The position numbers were made by a program, and so were the translations under genes. DNA of 64,000 nt, taken from the NCBI GenBank assembly GCA_963210315.1, contig OY723289.1, forward strand, positions 1,860,001 through 1,924,000. Direction: 5' to 3'. Shown here piece after piece: positions 32,713 through 43,595 of this stretch (positions within the stretch are counted from its first letter, which is position 1; each line of letters starts with the position of its first letter). The notes beneath the pieces were generated by a model. It was not told the DNA's origin. It saw only the letters and a list, made by a program, of their open reading frames with translations, and made no database searches. The stretch is from Rhynchopus euleeides (taxonomy: Eukaryota > Euglenozoa > Diplonemea > Diplonemida > Diplonemidae).

Positions 32713-34297
32713 ATGCGCGACGATGCGGGGCTCCTCATCAAAGGCACGGTTGCCCTGGGTGTCCTCGGCGGGGCAGGGTACGTCTTAGGCTACCTCTGCC
32801 GTGTCCAGCGGCGGAAACGCCCTATGGAGGGTGGCGTCGCCGTTGCTTGGTCTGCCCCCACCGCCAACGGGGAGGTGCGCATTGTGCAGGGGCGTGGCGT
32901 GTGGCTGCAATCCGCATTCTACCTCTGGGATGAGGTTGCCTATGCCGCGAGGCCCGCCGCACCGCAACCCCAGCCGCCGCCTCCACCCTCGCCGCCCCAC
33001 CACGCCGCACCGCACCCCCCTGCCGCCGTGTCGATCCACCTCGTGGAGGGCAGCGCCGTGCCACTCCAGTTCGCCGACGCCGAGGCAGCCGACGACCTCC
33101 TCCACCACCTCCGCCTCGAGCTGTACCCCGCCAACCCCTTCACGGTGCACCTGGTGGTGAACCCGGTGGCGGGGGGTGGCTGTGCCGAGGGGCTGCTCGC
33201 CACAGCGGTGCTGCCGCTCCTGCAGGCATCCCCCCATGCCGTGAACGTGCATGTCACGGAGTGCCCCGGGGATGCCCAGGCCTTCGTCGAGGCGGATGCG
33301 GGGATCACCGCGGGGGACTGCGTCGTGGCAATCGGGGGCGACGGGACCCTCAACGAGGTTGTCAACGGGGTCATGCGGCGCATGCATGAGGAGCCCGAGC
33401 TCCGCAACCGGATCTCGGTGGCGGTCATCCCAGCCGGGTGGGCGAACGGGGCTGCAGCCAGCCTCGGCCTGCGCAGCGCACAGCATGCTGCGAAATGCAT
33501 CGCCCGCGGGCGCGTCTCCCCTCTGGATATCATCCGCGTCACCCCCGTCGACCCCACCGCGCAGTGCGGTGATGCCGACGCAGAGGACGCAGCCTGCTGC
33601 GACGTGCTGGAGGCAGCAGCTGCCAGCGACACAGGGTCCCTCTGTGGCCCTCCCGGCGACGGGGTGCGGTATGGTGTGGTGGGGCTGGCCTGCGCAGCCC
33701 TCGCGGATCTCTGGGTGAAGGCACGCCTGCTGCGCTGCCTCGGGCAGCTGCGGTACCTCCTCTGTGTGGCGGCCATCGTGGCGGCGCGAAGGGTCTATCC
33801 CATCGAGCTGTGCCTCGGGGGTGAGGGTGTGGCCACCGCGGTGTCGCACTGCGCCATCACCAGCCTCCCCTATGTGTCGCGGTCTGCGCTCGTCGCCCCC
33901 TCCGCCCGGCACGACAGCGGGCAGATGACGGTGCAGTGGCTGGATGCGGAGAACACAACACGCGCGTCCCTCGCGCGTCTCTTCCTCATGCTGGATGCAG
34001 CACAGGGGGGCCACCTCGAGGCAAGCTCTGGCATCCGGTGTGCCACAGCTGAGGAGCTCTCCGTAACCTTCGACCCGGAGTGCCCTGTGACGCTGGATGG
34101 CGAGGCGGTATGTTGTGTGGGTGGGGGTGTGGGGGGGTGGGGGCGGGCGGTATGGTGAGGTCTTTGTTGCGTGTCGGGTTGTGAAAACGGAGAAGGGGGG
34201 AGGGTGTTCGTCAACAATGCCACCCCCACAGATGCCGGGGTTGCGGAGCGCGAAGGTGAAGGTGTTGCCGTCGGTGCTGCATGTGGTGGTGCCGTGA
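32713..34297 (+). CDS. Diacylglycerol/sphingosine-kinase-like lipid kinase, two exons (32713-34107, 34232-34297)
   Basis: The spliced product has 486 residues. A hydrophobic N-terminal segment (about 7-30) may anchor it in a membrane. The DAGK catalytic core is clear: VVNPVAGGG near 149-157, IGGDGTLNEVVNG near 207-219 (the ATP-binding GGDGT), and VIPAGWANG near 238-246. Residues DGEA close exon 1, and exon 2 adds 21 residues ending KVKVLPSVLHVVVP, the usual C-terminal strand of this family; without splicing the frame runs into low-complexity Gly/Trp. Likely phosphorylates sphingoid bases, ceramide or diacylglycerol; the substrate cannot be read from sequence. A pyrimidine tract ending CCACCTCCAG lies 17 bp before the ATG, a good trans-splice acceptor. 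Confidence 0.85.
34108..34231 (+). other. Cis-spliced intron of the lipid kinase gene
   Basis: 124 bp, phase 0, 5' GTATGT and 3' CCACCCCCACAG. Removing it joins DGEA to MPGLRSAKVKVLP, restoring the expected C-terminus of the family. It is the only intron supported in the window. Confidence 0.8.
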
Positions 34298-34859
34298 GCA
34301 CAGCGATATCATCACCTCCCCCCCCCCCCAAGGCTGCTGTCCGTTCCACACCACCATGCGACTCGCGTACCACTCGCGTGCATGCCGCTTTGGACACGTT
34401 TCTTTTGAGATCCCATTTACCGCCGATGTTACACTTCTGGGCACTAAACGCGGTACCTACTGCTGTGGTGAGAGTGTTTTGCGTGGTGCCACTAGCCAAA
34501 CGTGACAGCAGCTGTGTTATGTGATTCGCATATCATTTAGATTCCCCCCACCCCCCCTCCCCCAGCCATTTGGGGCACTATTGGGTGGGCATTCGCACCA
34601 TGCCGCTGTCTTTTTTGTGTCAAACTGTGTACCCCCTTTATTTGCAGACACACACACACACACACAAGCCCTCAAGACTCTTGAAGCGGCCTGACTCTTT
34701 AGTGTCTACGTCGCAGCAAGGGGGCGATATATACCACCCTTTTTATTGATTTCACGTGTCAGTGTTTGACTTTTTCGCAACTTCATTTCTTCCTTTTTCT
34801 CCCTCTCCGACCCCACCCGTGACACCACCAGGGTTTAGCTAGCCCTGGTCCGATTATCC

Positions 34860-34930
34860 CCGGTTCTTCGCTGAAGAGACGCGGCCGGGGGGAGGGGTAC
34901 GAAGAGTACGCGTCGAAACCGGTGTCACGT
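34860..34930 (+). ncRNA. Hammerhead-ribozyme-like core, left repeat
   Basis: CTGAAGA (34871-34877) satisfies the invariant CUGANGA. It is followed by a perfect 6-bp stem II (GACGCG/CGCGTC, 34878-34883 with 34909-34914) and GAAA (34915-34918). Two readings of stem III exist: ACCGG with upstream CCGGT (34860-34864), leaving a GTT site but almost no stem I; or a 2-bp minimal hairpin AC-CGGT-GT followed by C (GTC site), with a distal stem I GATT..CCCC / GGGGAATC interrupted by a large internal loop. Neither is a textbook fold, so activity is uncertain. Confidence 0.35.
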
Positions 34931-35658
34931 CGTGTTGGGGAATCCTTCGGGAGTGCGATACTGAAGGGGAGGTGCTACTGCCCGTGCAGGGCGACACCGC
35001 CTTAAAACTTCATAACCACACACAAACCCTCTATTCCCCCAGGCCTGATGAGCAATCCCCCCTGCCTCATGTTGTGACTTCCTTTCTACCTTGCACAAAA
35101 CATCCCATTTGCCCCTTTACTTCCTTCGAAAGTGTTGTGACTACCCCCCCTTCCCCACCCCTCGGGAGTGCCACTCCTCTGGTGGTTAAAAGTGACCCGC
35201 CGTTGTGCCTTCGGCATCTGTTGCGTGTGCCGTCGTATGCTTCCTATGCACTAGTTATAGCTATCCGGGGGCGGCCTGCTGTCGCACCAGTGGGCTGCCC
35301 CACCTCTGCACCCTCGGTTTTTAAGATGTTCACCACAGCGGAGAATGATCCCCTTCTCTGTGGCGATCGAGCCAAGCTGGACGAGGTTCGCCTTCGGGCG
35401 AAGGTCATGTGGGCGGACAAAAGGTGCCTGCTCCTGAGACTCATCAGCAACCTGTTTCTTCCTTCAAGCCCTCAAGACTCTTGAAGCGGCCTGACTATTT
35501 AGTGTCTTCGTCGCAGCAAGGGGGCGATATATACCACCCTTTTTATTGATTTCACGTGTCAGTGTTTGACTTTTTCGCAACTTCATTTCTTCCTTTTCTC
35601 CCTCTCCAACCCCACCCGTGACACCACCAGGGTTTAGCTAGCCCTGGTCCGATTATCC

Positions 35659-35729
35659 CCGGTTCTTCGCTGAAGAGACGCGGCCGGGGGGAGGGGTACG
35701 AAGAGCACGCGTCGAAACCGGTGTCACGC
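35659..35729 (+). ncRNA. Hammerhead-ribozyme-like core, right repeat
   Basis: Second copy of the same core (CTGAAGA 35670-35676, stem II 35677-35682/35708-35713, GAAA 35714-35717). The core bases and both stem II arms are unchanged between the copies. Confidence 0.35.
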
Positions 35730-35823
35730 CGTGTTGGGGAATCCTTCGGGAGTGCGATACTGAAGGGGAGGTGCTACTGCCCGTGCAGGGCGACACCGCC
35801 TTAAAACTTTGTAACCACACACA

Positions 35824-37992
35824 CACACACACGGCCCGACTTTTCATTCCCCCACCTTTTTTCTGCATTTCCTGAGCGAAGGCCCCAACACCAAGGTGTG
35901 GGCCTTACTTCCCCTTTCCCCCTCCGTTCAGATTTGCACCACACACGGGCTTCCTTCTCCCCCCTGCGTCGCACCCTGGGAGACGGTGGCGGTGGTTGTG
36001 CTATACGATGTTCCACACCTCTGCTTCTTCCTTCACCCCCCCTGTGGGATGCCTGCCGTAATTTTCCGCCAGGGGGGGGGTGGTGGTGTTCAGATATCCA
36101 CATCTAGGTCAGGTGGGTCGTCTCAAGTTTTGGTGTTTCAGTAGTTTTGATCGTTCGGCGTTAGCCGTCTGGTGGGGTCCCTTCTGTGCCCCCCCACCCC
36201 CCTCGCGACTCCCACTCACGCCACTTCGGCAGACTGGGGAATGGCGTGCACAAAGAGTGGGGTCTGTGTTTCAACAGACACCCTCTCTTGAGCCCACCGA
36301 AGATGTTGTCTTTTTCCCGCGAGTTCAGTTCGGTGGTGATTCTCAAGAGGTAGAGTAGCGTGGGGCGGGGCGGGGCGGGGTTCCTCTGCTGCTGGTTATT
36401 GTGGTCCCACTGCGCGGGAGGAGGGGTGTCCATAAAGAGGGGTGGGCGGATGCGTTGCACACATCAATAGGGAGAGTCCTGCGCGTCCACGACTGACGTT
36501 GAAATCTAAAGCCGCGATATCTTGCATTTGAGGGGGCGGTATGAGTGGTGTGGGGTCGAACCTTCCTCAGGCTGCCATAATCAGGGGCGTTCGGTCTGCT
36601 GGGTGGTTCTGTGTATGGACACCTCCACCTCTATCAGGCCCTGTGCAGTGCGGTTCAAAGCCACACCCTCCGCCTTGCACACACAAACAAGCGTCATTTA
36701 TTCTTCACACTGCCCGTTCTTTCCCCCTTTTTCTTGATCTTTTGCTTGCTGCCTTGCTGGTCGTTCCGTGCTTATTCCGAGATGTTGTGTGTCTTGTGGC
36801 TTGTCCTGTTCTCGCCCCTGCCTGGCGGCTGTGGGGGTATGTAAAAATTCTCACAGCACGGCCAGGCCTTGGGTCACTCCATGTGGCCCCTTTTCGTCGT
36901 GATTCATCCTTTGGTCGGAACAGCAGCGAATCCCCGGAAGTAAAGGTGGCTGGAGACATTCAACACAAGTGAAACCCAACGGGCTTGGCCGCCAACCTAT
37001 ATTTCTCAAGGAAGGGAAGCCGCCTGCTGCCCTGGGAACCTGGGCAACCTTCTTAGTTGCCACATATGGACGGGCCGTCGTGCTGCTTCTCGCCGCACGG
37101 CATTCATCCCGCTCGTTTTAACGATTCCTTCCCGTGTATGTGCCATATCCAGCCGCCTGCAATTGCCACTGCGTTAGCTTGTGTCTTGACGCGGCTGACG
37201 TTATGACGTTTCGACATACCGAACCTCCCCCCCTGCGACACTCACATAGACGGTGTAGAGCCAAATCGTATTTTGCGATGACGGAATGTTGCAAGTTAAG
37301 TATGGCAGCACAAACAGAGCAAGAGATGGCCCAGTCATGGGGCTAGACCATCTCTTCTTGCTGCTGCTGGTGGGCTTTCCCTCGGGCAGTGTCAGGGCAG
37401 GCGGGCCTTCGCTACAGAGCGGGATCCACCTACTCACTCATCGGATCTCCAGGCAACGCACATCACACATGGTGGTGTTTCCCAGGGCTGGGCCCAACTG
37501 AGACGCGCACAGCTCGGCCTCGCTTCCGCAGGACGTGGTGTCGGTGCTACCCGCTAGTCAAGCCCGTGCAGGTGCTGCGACCCCCTAACCCTTTTTTGCA
37601 GCGGTGCATGCAACGTGGATACCGAAAGGGTGTGGGTGGGAGACACAGAGAGAACGTGTCAAGTCTTTCATGATGCAGGGTTCGGTTTTCATCCATGAGG
37701 AAGGGCAGGGCCCAGACTCCCCCCCCCCCCCCCTCCCCCACACACACACACCATCTGATGCAGCCATTCTGTTGCCTGAAGAGTGTTTGTTGTGCGGACT
37801 CTGCCACGCCACACCACACCACCACCACCACCACCACCCCACACAGGACCCCCCCCAACCCCGTTCCACTTCGGAGGCGGGGAGGGGGTCTCGACACTCT
37901 GCCCCCCCCCCCCCCCCCCCAGCGAGCAGAGCCCAGCCCTGCCCCCCCCCCACCAGCACACGTTGCTTGCTTTGTCCCCCCCCACCCCCACC

Positions 37993-38029
<37 letters not shown>

Positions 38030-38203
38030 TCCATACACACAACCCAGCAACACCTGCGATCTACTCTGTACTACTCCCCTACCCCCTACCCCCCCCCCCC
38101 CGATCCCCCTTCTCTTCCACGCCTTCTTCTTGATCCATATTTTTTGAACTCTCTCTCACTCTCTCTCTCTCCCCTTCATATCTTCCCCCTCCTCCCTCCG
38201 GCA
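35824..38203. other. Intergenic and long 5' leader region, no other gene seen
   Basis: No frame with protein character. From 37720 it is strongly C- and CT-rich (C-runs near 37720 and 37903, CT microsatellite about 37998-38028). An AG at 38046-38047 after this tract is the best trans-splice acceptor candidate for the gene that starts at 38204. Confidence 0.5.
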
Positions 38204-40156
38204 ATGGTCGTCTCCCCTCTCGCGTCTCAGCCCTTCTCCGGCGAGGGGGGCTTCCCAATGGGGTACCCAGCGGCAAAGCCTCTGTCACCCTCGACGGGGG
38301 CTCTGTCACCGGGGGCGCGGGGGGGCGCTCTTGGGGGGTTTGGGATGAAGGCACCTCCTTCGCCCGCCACGGGGACCGCGCGGGCTGCCTCCGTCGGGGT
38401 CAGCCACATCGCGTCGCCGAGGATCGGGTCTCCGGGGCACCACCACGGGGGGATGCAGTATGGGGCCCGCCGCACCCCCGGGGGTGCCGCTCCAACAACA
38501 CCTCTGTCGCAGCAGCTCCACCACCACCACCACCACCGCATGTCCGAGAGTGCCAGCCCTGCCCTTGCGCGTCTCTCCTCCTCACGGAACCTCCCTGCCG
38601 GATCTGCCGGGTTTGCCGTGGGCTCCTCCCCTGCGTCTCCTCTCCCGCCTCCGTCAACCCCGCCGCGCCACGGGCTGAACCCCAGCGGAAGCAGGGCAGG
38701 GAGGTACTCGGGGCATGCAGGCCAGCCACTTTCCCCGCTTTCCCCCTTCAGCCCCGAGGAGCTCCGGCCGGGGCTGCGGCAGGCGCCACGCTATGCGGAC
38801 CCCTCGGCGGGGCAGGCTGATGTGGGTGCGGAGCTGAAGTATCGCCAGATCCGCCCCCCAAGCCTGACTTCTTTGGGGAGTGGGGATCTGGGTACGTCGT
38901 GTGGGTACACTAGCAACTCGAGCTCATCCAGCCTCGCGGATATCGACTTTACGCGGGTGGGGAGCGACGGGCTTCTGGCGGGGCGGGGCGCGGCAGCGCC
39001 CCACCCCCCGCAGCAGTGCGTCTCGCCCCCGGCAACCCCGCGCCGCCCTGCGGCGCCCGCCAGGCCTATGACGACGTATGAGAGGATGGAGGCGTTCACC
39101 TTTGGGAACCCCCCGTCTCCAACCTCGAAGCATGGGATGCGGAACGCACCCCCGTTGGGGCGTCCCATCAAGCCCACGCCTGACAAGAGCGAGGCTGCGG
39201 AGACTGTGATGCGGCGTTTCGCCAACCTGGTGAATGAGCTGGTGGGGATTACCGGGAAGAAGGAGCCCGGGAATGACCTGCTGCCGCACCTCTCGCCGTC
39301 GGAGGTTGTGAAGCAGCTGGTGCGGAGGGTGAACGGGTTCACCGACTCCGGGGCGGCGAGGCAGGTGGAGGACTACCGCCCCGTTTTTGCCGCCTTCATG
39401 CGGCTCATCGAGGTGATCTTCTCCCGGATGGGGAAGTCGGTCCGCTCCTCCGCCATCGTGGATCTCCTCGGGTCCCTCTTCGACATGCAGCTCGCTTACG
39501 ACTACTGCCGCTCCTGGGTCTCCCGGGCAGAGCTGCGTCAGATGATCGACACTGTGAAATCCACGGCAGATGCCTCTGTCAGCTTCTCCGCCCTCCTGCT
39601 GATGGTGCGGCAGCAGTGCTCCCACATCGACCCCTCTGCGGGGACCGGCGTCGACGAGGATGCGCTTGCGATGTGCATCGCGGAGCTTCTCCCGATTGCA
39701 AAGCTCGCGGCAAAGCGGCACTCCCGCGACCCCGCTGTGCTGCTGAAGGAGGTCTACCGCTTCACCGACTCACACGACTCCCACTGGTCTGCGATGAAGC
39801 AGAGGTATTCGCTGAGCGATCCGCCCCACAACCCGAGCCCGTTGGGGATGCTGTACTACGTTGTGGTGCACATTGTTGCCTATGCAGGGATGACCGAGGT
39901 GAAGCACGGCATGGCCTCCCTTGACGCCCCTGCGTCCAGCAGGCTCAGCAGCGTGGTGGAGCAGGCGTACCGCAGCCTTGCGAGGGAGAGGCAGCGCAAC
40001 CAGGAGTCGCAGCAGAAGCAGCAGCTGCAGCTGCAGCAGCAGCAGGCAGCTCGGTCGTCCGCTGCTGCAAGTGGTGCCACGGGGTGTGCGACCCCGCCTT
40101 CGAGCAGCTTCTCTCCCTCCCAAAGGATGGGCCATGCGCTGTCGGCCAGGGGCTGA
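38204..40156 (+). CDS. Unknown protein, disordered N-terminal half and helical C-terminal half
   Basis: 650 residues from ATG 38204. The frame is open upstream, but that part encodes only His/Pro/Ser runs from simple repeats, so I exclude it. Residues of about 1-320 are Ser/Pro/Gly-rich with repeated SPLSP-like sites and a His run, typical of a phosphorylated disordered region. Residues of about 325-600 are helical and look conserved (VMRRFANLVNELVG, VFAAFMRLIEVIFSRMG). A Gln-rich stretch (QQKQQLQLQQQQ) follows near 610. No membrane segment or known domain is recognised. Confidence 0.7.
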   Translation: MVVSPLASQPFSGEGGFPMGYPAAKPLSPSTGALSPGARGGALGGFGMKAPPSPATGTARAASVGVSHIASPRIGSPGHHHGGMQYGARRTPGGAAPTTPLSQQLHHHHHHRMSESASPALARLSSSRNLPAGSAGFAVGSSPASPLPPPSTPPRHGLNPSGSRAGRYSGHAGQPLSPLSPFSPEELRPGLRQAPRYADPSAGQADVGAELKYRQIRPPSLTSLGSGDLGTSCGYTSNSSSSSLADIDFTRVGSDGLLAGRGAAAPHPPQQCVSPPATPRRPAAPARPMTTYERMEAFTFGNPPSPTSKHGMRNAPPLGRPIKPTPDKSEAAETVMRRFANLVNELVGITGKKEPGNDLLPHLSPSEVVKQLVRRVNGFTDSGAARQVEDYRPVFAAFMRLIEVIFSRMGKSVRSSAIVDLLGSLFDMQLAYDYCRSWVSRAELRQMIDTVKSTADASVSFSALLLMVRQQCSHIDPSAGTGVDEDALAMCIAELLPIAKLAAKRHSRDPAVLLKEVYRFTDSHDSHWSAMKQRYSLSDPPHNPSPLGMLYYVVVHIVAYAGMTEVKHGMASLDAPASSRLSSVVEQAYRSLARERQRNQESQQKQQLQLQQQQAARSSAAASGATGCATPPSSSFSPSQRMGHALSARG

Positions 40157-42003
40157 GAGGTGGAAGGGAGATGTGGAAGAGGGTAATAAAGAGGGAACGC
40201 GCGGGGTTGTCGAAGAATGTGTGGGAAAGGGGTGGGGGGGGGATCAATCATAAGTTGCGAACGAAATTTATAATCTCCGTGAAATTGGTGGTGGGAGGGG
40301 AGGAGGGAGGAGGGGGTGGGGGGGGGGTGGGGAGATCCACATCGCGGAGCAAGGTGATGCGGTGGTGTTCCACACACACCTCTGCAAAGCAACGAAAGGT
40401 TAACATGCGCGTGTGTACCTGCATGTGGCGGGTGGGGGGGAGGAGGCGGGGGGTATACTTTACCTTCCACCTCCCGCGAGCCTCCCCTTCTCGCTTCCCG
40501 AATTGATTGCTTTCCCCCACCACCACCACCACCACCACCCCTTTCACCCGTTGGCTTGTAACTCAAAAAAACCAGGAAGTTGTTGGTTCATGCATCCCCC
40601 CCCCCCTACAGATGCGGACCAAAATCCCCCCCCTCCCCCTTCGCCCCCCGCCACCATTCTTTCACACACACTCAGTCCCTCCCCAAGCGTGTGCCGACAG
40701 GCAACCCCCCCACCCCCTCCACCCCGCGACACTTGTGGCAAGCGCGAACACACACTAGCCAAGGGAGGGCATTGGCGGAGTGCGCTCGTACCATCAGAGG
40801 GGATTTGTTCTGTGTCGAACTCCCTCCCTGTGCCGGTGTGTGTTGTCACCGTTCGCTGTGTTTCGCGCGGAGGGGGGTGGGGGAGGGGTTTTATTGCCTG
40901 TTCTGCGTTGCTGTGTGGAGTACCCCCCCGCCCCATTCCATGTTCTGTTCGTCAGGTCATGTGTTGCCCTCGAATGGGCACACTCGAATGTGCCTTGTAT
41001 GTGCCGGCGATCTTGCCAGCTCCCTTACCCTATCCGCTGCCCAGGGCCCGGGCAGACAGAACGAATAATGCGGAGATGCAAAGGGAGGCGTGCTGCTGCT
41101 GCTGTTGTTTTGTTCACATGTTGTTGGGCTGGGGGGAGAGAGGGGGGGTGGGAATTGAAAGAAATCCTCCGTTCTGATACACACATCTCCCACAACGCTG
41201 CCCCTACCTCTGCTCCCGATGAGGAAATGCGCATAATATTCCGATGGGGCGTTGTCTGCTCTGTGTCACTGTGTGCCACAACTGTGTCACTTTGCAGCCG
41301 ATATATTTTTTTGCATGTCGGGGTGTTTTCTTGTTCTCAGAACAACCCGTTGTGAACGGGATGATTGTGGCAGGCATCAAACTCAAGCAAAAGAAGAAGA
41401 ACTACGGGACAGCCCTTGGCCTCCTGTGTCGAGAGTTGGGGTGAGCGCTTCCACAAAAAGTTTTAAAAGCAACACCAGAATAAAATGGCGTGATTCCAGC
41501 ACACAAGAAATCAGAACGAAACGAATGAACAAAACACACATCTCAAAGCCTGAAACAAACGCAGCGATGTAACCATACCAGGTGAGGTGTCACACTTTGT
41601 TCCAGAACGTTCGAACTTATCTCGTTTCGGGTATGGAGGCCCAGAGAAAGGGGGTGAGGGAGGGAGTTCGTTTCCAGAAGAGGGAGCAGCTGGGCAGCGC
41701 TGATCATTGCCCCCCTCCCTGGTTTTCCCAAAGATTTTGCCTAATATTGTGTCCCGGCTCTCCCCACCCCACCCCCCCAAATTGTCAAGAAATTATGGCA
41801 GAAAACAGCGAGCATTCCGAACAGAATGCCCAGAGCCGCCCTCCAAAGGTAAAGGCGACCTCAACCTGTCACATATCCTTTTGTATTGCATTCCCACTGT
41901 TCATCGCGTTTCTTCATGCCCGATTCTTTTTTTTGGGCTTTCAGTGCAGGCCAGGGGCTTAGCTTGGATTTTGAGGTTGGGGCCGAAACTCGGTCAGACT
42001 CGG

Positions 42004-42573
42004 TCACAGTACACACACAGTTGATTTGCCCCCCACCACCCCGTTCACCCAGAAGAATGTCACCCCCCCCCTCGGCCCTGGGCCCTCGAGGGGTGCCATT
42101 CTCTCGGGGTACCCTAGGTACCTCGCAAGAGTGGCTTCGGGGATACCCTGTGAATATTCGCGACATTCCACTCCTACAAAGAGTACAGTTGCAAGGCTTT
42201 CGCTCCTCAGTTGGCGAAGCCTGGTGAAGACAAGGCGGAGCTTGGAAAACAAGCGTTCAACAGAAGCAGTGCCCAGCGGAAGGATAGATGCAAGCTGGAG
42301 TAGCCTGCATGTTGCTGGGTACGTGAGAGCGAGGTTTCCCGAGGTAAACCGCTGAATAACCTCCTGCAGATCACGCAGGCCCAACCTCCGAATCTCGGAA
42401 CAGACACCCGGGCACTCTTGCAGAAGGGTAGTCTTGTGCGCCTGTGCCCACTTCGGTGGGTGTGCTGGGGCATTGAATTCCGGGCAAGGGTACGCGCCAG
42501 TGATCCCCGGGAGAGGTGCCATGTAGTGGTCAGCGATGTAGCCCAGAGCCTCCTGCACCTGCGTGTCCACCAT
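42004..42573 (-). pseudogene. hAT transposase C-terminal fragment (dimerisation region)
   Basis: The minus-strand frame contains LASILPLGTASVERLFSKLR and then LVFTRLRQLRSESLATVLF, matching the hAT C-terminal dimerisation motif (Pro..SA..ER.FS..K....RLR). The upstream part (MVDTQVQEALGYIADHY) may be the end of the preceding transposase region or filler. No catalytic DDE/RNase-H-like core is present. Confidence 0.7.
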
Positions 42574-42664
42574 GTTGCCGGGAGACGGAATTCGAGACTG
42601 CTGACGTTATTCTTAGGCTAGCGACGAATACGGGACAGAAGGAGAATGGGGTGTTCGCGTTCCG

Positions 42665-43384
42665 AAGCTGCCCGTGTGTGAAGCACTGGGCCTTCGTCAG
42701 GTCAAGGCCAACCTTCCCCAGCGTCTGCCCCTGCGACTTGTTCACGGTGATTGCAAACGCCAACGCAACAGGGATCTGGAAGCGGAAGAAGGTGAAGCTG
42801 GCCTTCTTCTCGTCCGGCTCGTTACGTGTGCGGGGGATGTTGAACTCCTTCGCAGGGTCATCGATGGCGCAGCACAGCAGGGAGTACTGCGAGGCCTTCT
42901 TCACAATCATTCGGGTTCCGTTGCAGAGACCGCCAGGTGGGTCGAGGTTCTTCAGCAGGATGACGGGACATCCGATCTTCACCTCCAAGTCGTTCAGCGG
43001 GAAGCTGGGGTCGTTCAAGTCATTTGCAACCCCGAGGTCAACCGCACAGTCCTCAGCTACCGTGTTCTTGGCGAGGATGTGAACACTCTCCCCAGGCATC
43101 TGCTCCAGACAAGCAGCGTTGAGCTCACTCCTCCGGCTGTTTGTCGGTGCCATGATCACCGAGTTCCCCACAACACCCTGCTGCAGCTGAGGAAAGGTGA
43201 AGTTGACGAGGTCATCGGGGGTGTAGGGAGACCCTCCCGAGTGGGTTATGATGGGAGGGAGCTGCATCTGGTCCTGTTCGTTGATGTTGATCTGTCCAGA
43301 CCCGATGGTGGACAGAAACAGGGCAAAGTCAGCGTTTGTCTGTCTGATCTGCTTGGTCAGCAGGAGCTTCTTCACCTCCTGTGC
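42665..43384 (-). pseudogene. PIF1/Helitron-type helicase C-terminal fragment
   Basis: About 240 residues in an open minus-strand frame: VIMAPTNSRRSELNAACLEQ, CPVILLKNLDPPGGLCNGTR, FQIPVALAFAITVNKSQGQT and FTHGQL correspond in order to the late helicase motifs of PIF1 proteins as found in Helitrons and host PIF1. The Walker A/B half is missing, and after HGQL the frame departs from the expected YVALSR-like ending. Lying within hAT ends, it is a captured fragment. Confidence 0.8.
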
Positions 43385-43595
43385 TGCTGCACCCCAAGAA
43401 AAATCCGCTTTTTTCCCCGGAAATTTATGCTTTTTTTTTTTGGGCTGACCGAGTTTTTTTCCGGGTTTGGCTGAAACTCGGTCAGCTGACCGAGTTTCCC
43501 CCCCCAAGCTAAGCCTCTGGTGCAGGCCTGTGCCTAAGTCGGATGTAGATGTAAGGGTCGGCCTCAAGGAATAACTATTTATTACCGTGAAAACA

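Larger units (their letters stand above)
34667..35823 (+). mobile_element. Small LTR-like (TRIM/retrozyme-like) element, or tandem structured-RNA unit
   Basis: Two direct repeats of about 357 bp (34667-35024 and 35467-35823) are nearly identical and stand 800 bp apart, with about 440 bp between them. Long CA runs occur on both outer sides. Each repeat holds, in order: GATATATACC, a hairpin CCAGGG..CCCTGG, a hammerhead-like core, and a hairpin GGTG..GCCC..GGGC..CACC. The layout (short terminal repeats, small non-coding inside, ribozyme-like core in the repeats) matches retrozymes, which are non-autonomous LTR kin. It looks whole, and the similarity of its ends implies youth. No TG..CA ends or primer-binding site were recognised, so a tandem non-coding RNA gene is the main alternative. 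The inside has no recognisable protein. Confidence 0.5.
41944..43527 (-). mobile_element. hAT transposon carrying a captured PIF1-type helicase fragment
   Basis: TIRs CAGGGGCTTAGCTTGG (from 41952) and CCAAGCTAAGCCTCTG (to 43519), with an 8-bp duplication GTGCAGGC (41944-41951, 43520-43527). Read on the minus strand it holds a PIF1/Helitron-like helicase fragment and then the C-terminal part of a hAT transposase. The N-terminal and catalytic parts of the transposase are absent, so the copy is non-autonomous. It shares both ends and the hAT-derived part with 5660-6822. Confidence 0.9.

Noticed and set aside
34720-34770. Spliced-leader RNA gene suggested by TATATACC..CTTTTTATTG
   Set aside because: Apart from a short TTTATTG-like match there is no leader sequence and no GT donor after it.
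34967-34998. SRP, RNase P or snRNA identity for the structured repeat
   Set aside because: Searched by eye for the conserved SRP S-domain, RNase P CR-I/CR-V and U1-U6 signature motifs; none fit.
35039-35060. CTGATGAG in the inside of the 34.7-35.8 kb element as a second hammerhead core
   Set aside because: No GAAA after a pairable stem follows on either strand; the minus-strand CTGATGAG near 35446 fails likewise.
37604-38203. Upstream 200-codon extension of the 38204 gene
   Set aside because: It encodes only His, Pro, Ser and Leu runs from CA, CT and C repeats, and a likely trans-splice AG at 38046-38047 lies inside it.
42674-43474. Plus-strand 266-codon frame over the helicase fragment
   Set aside because: An antisense shadow; the helicase motifs are on the minus strand.
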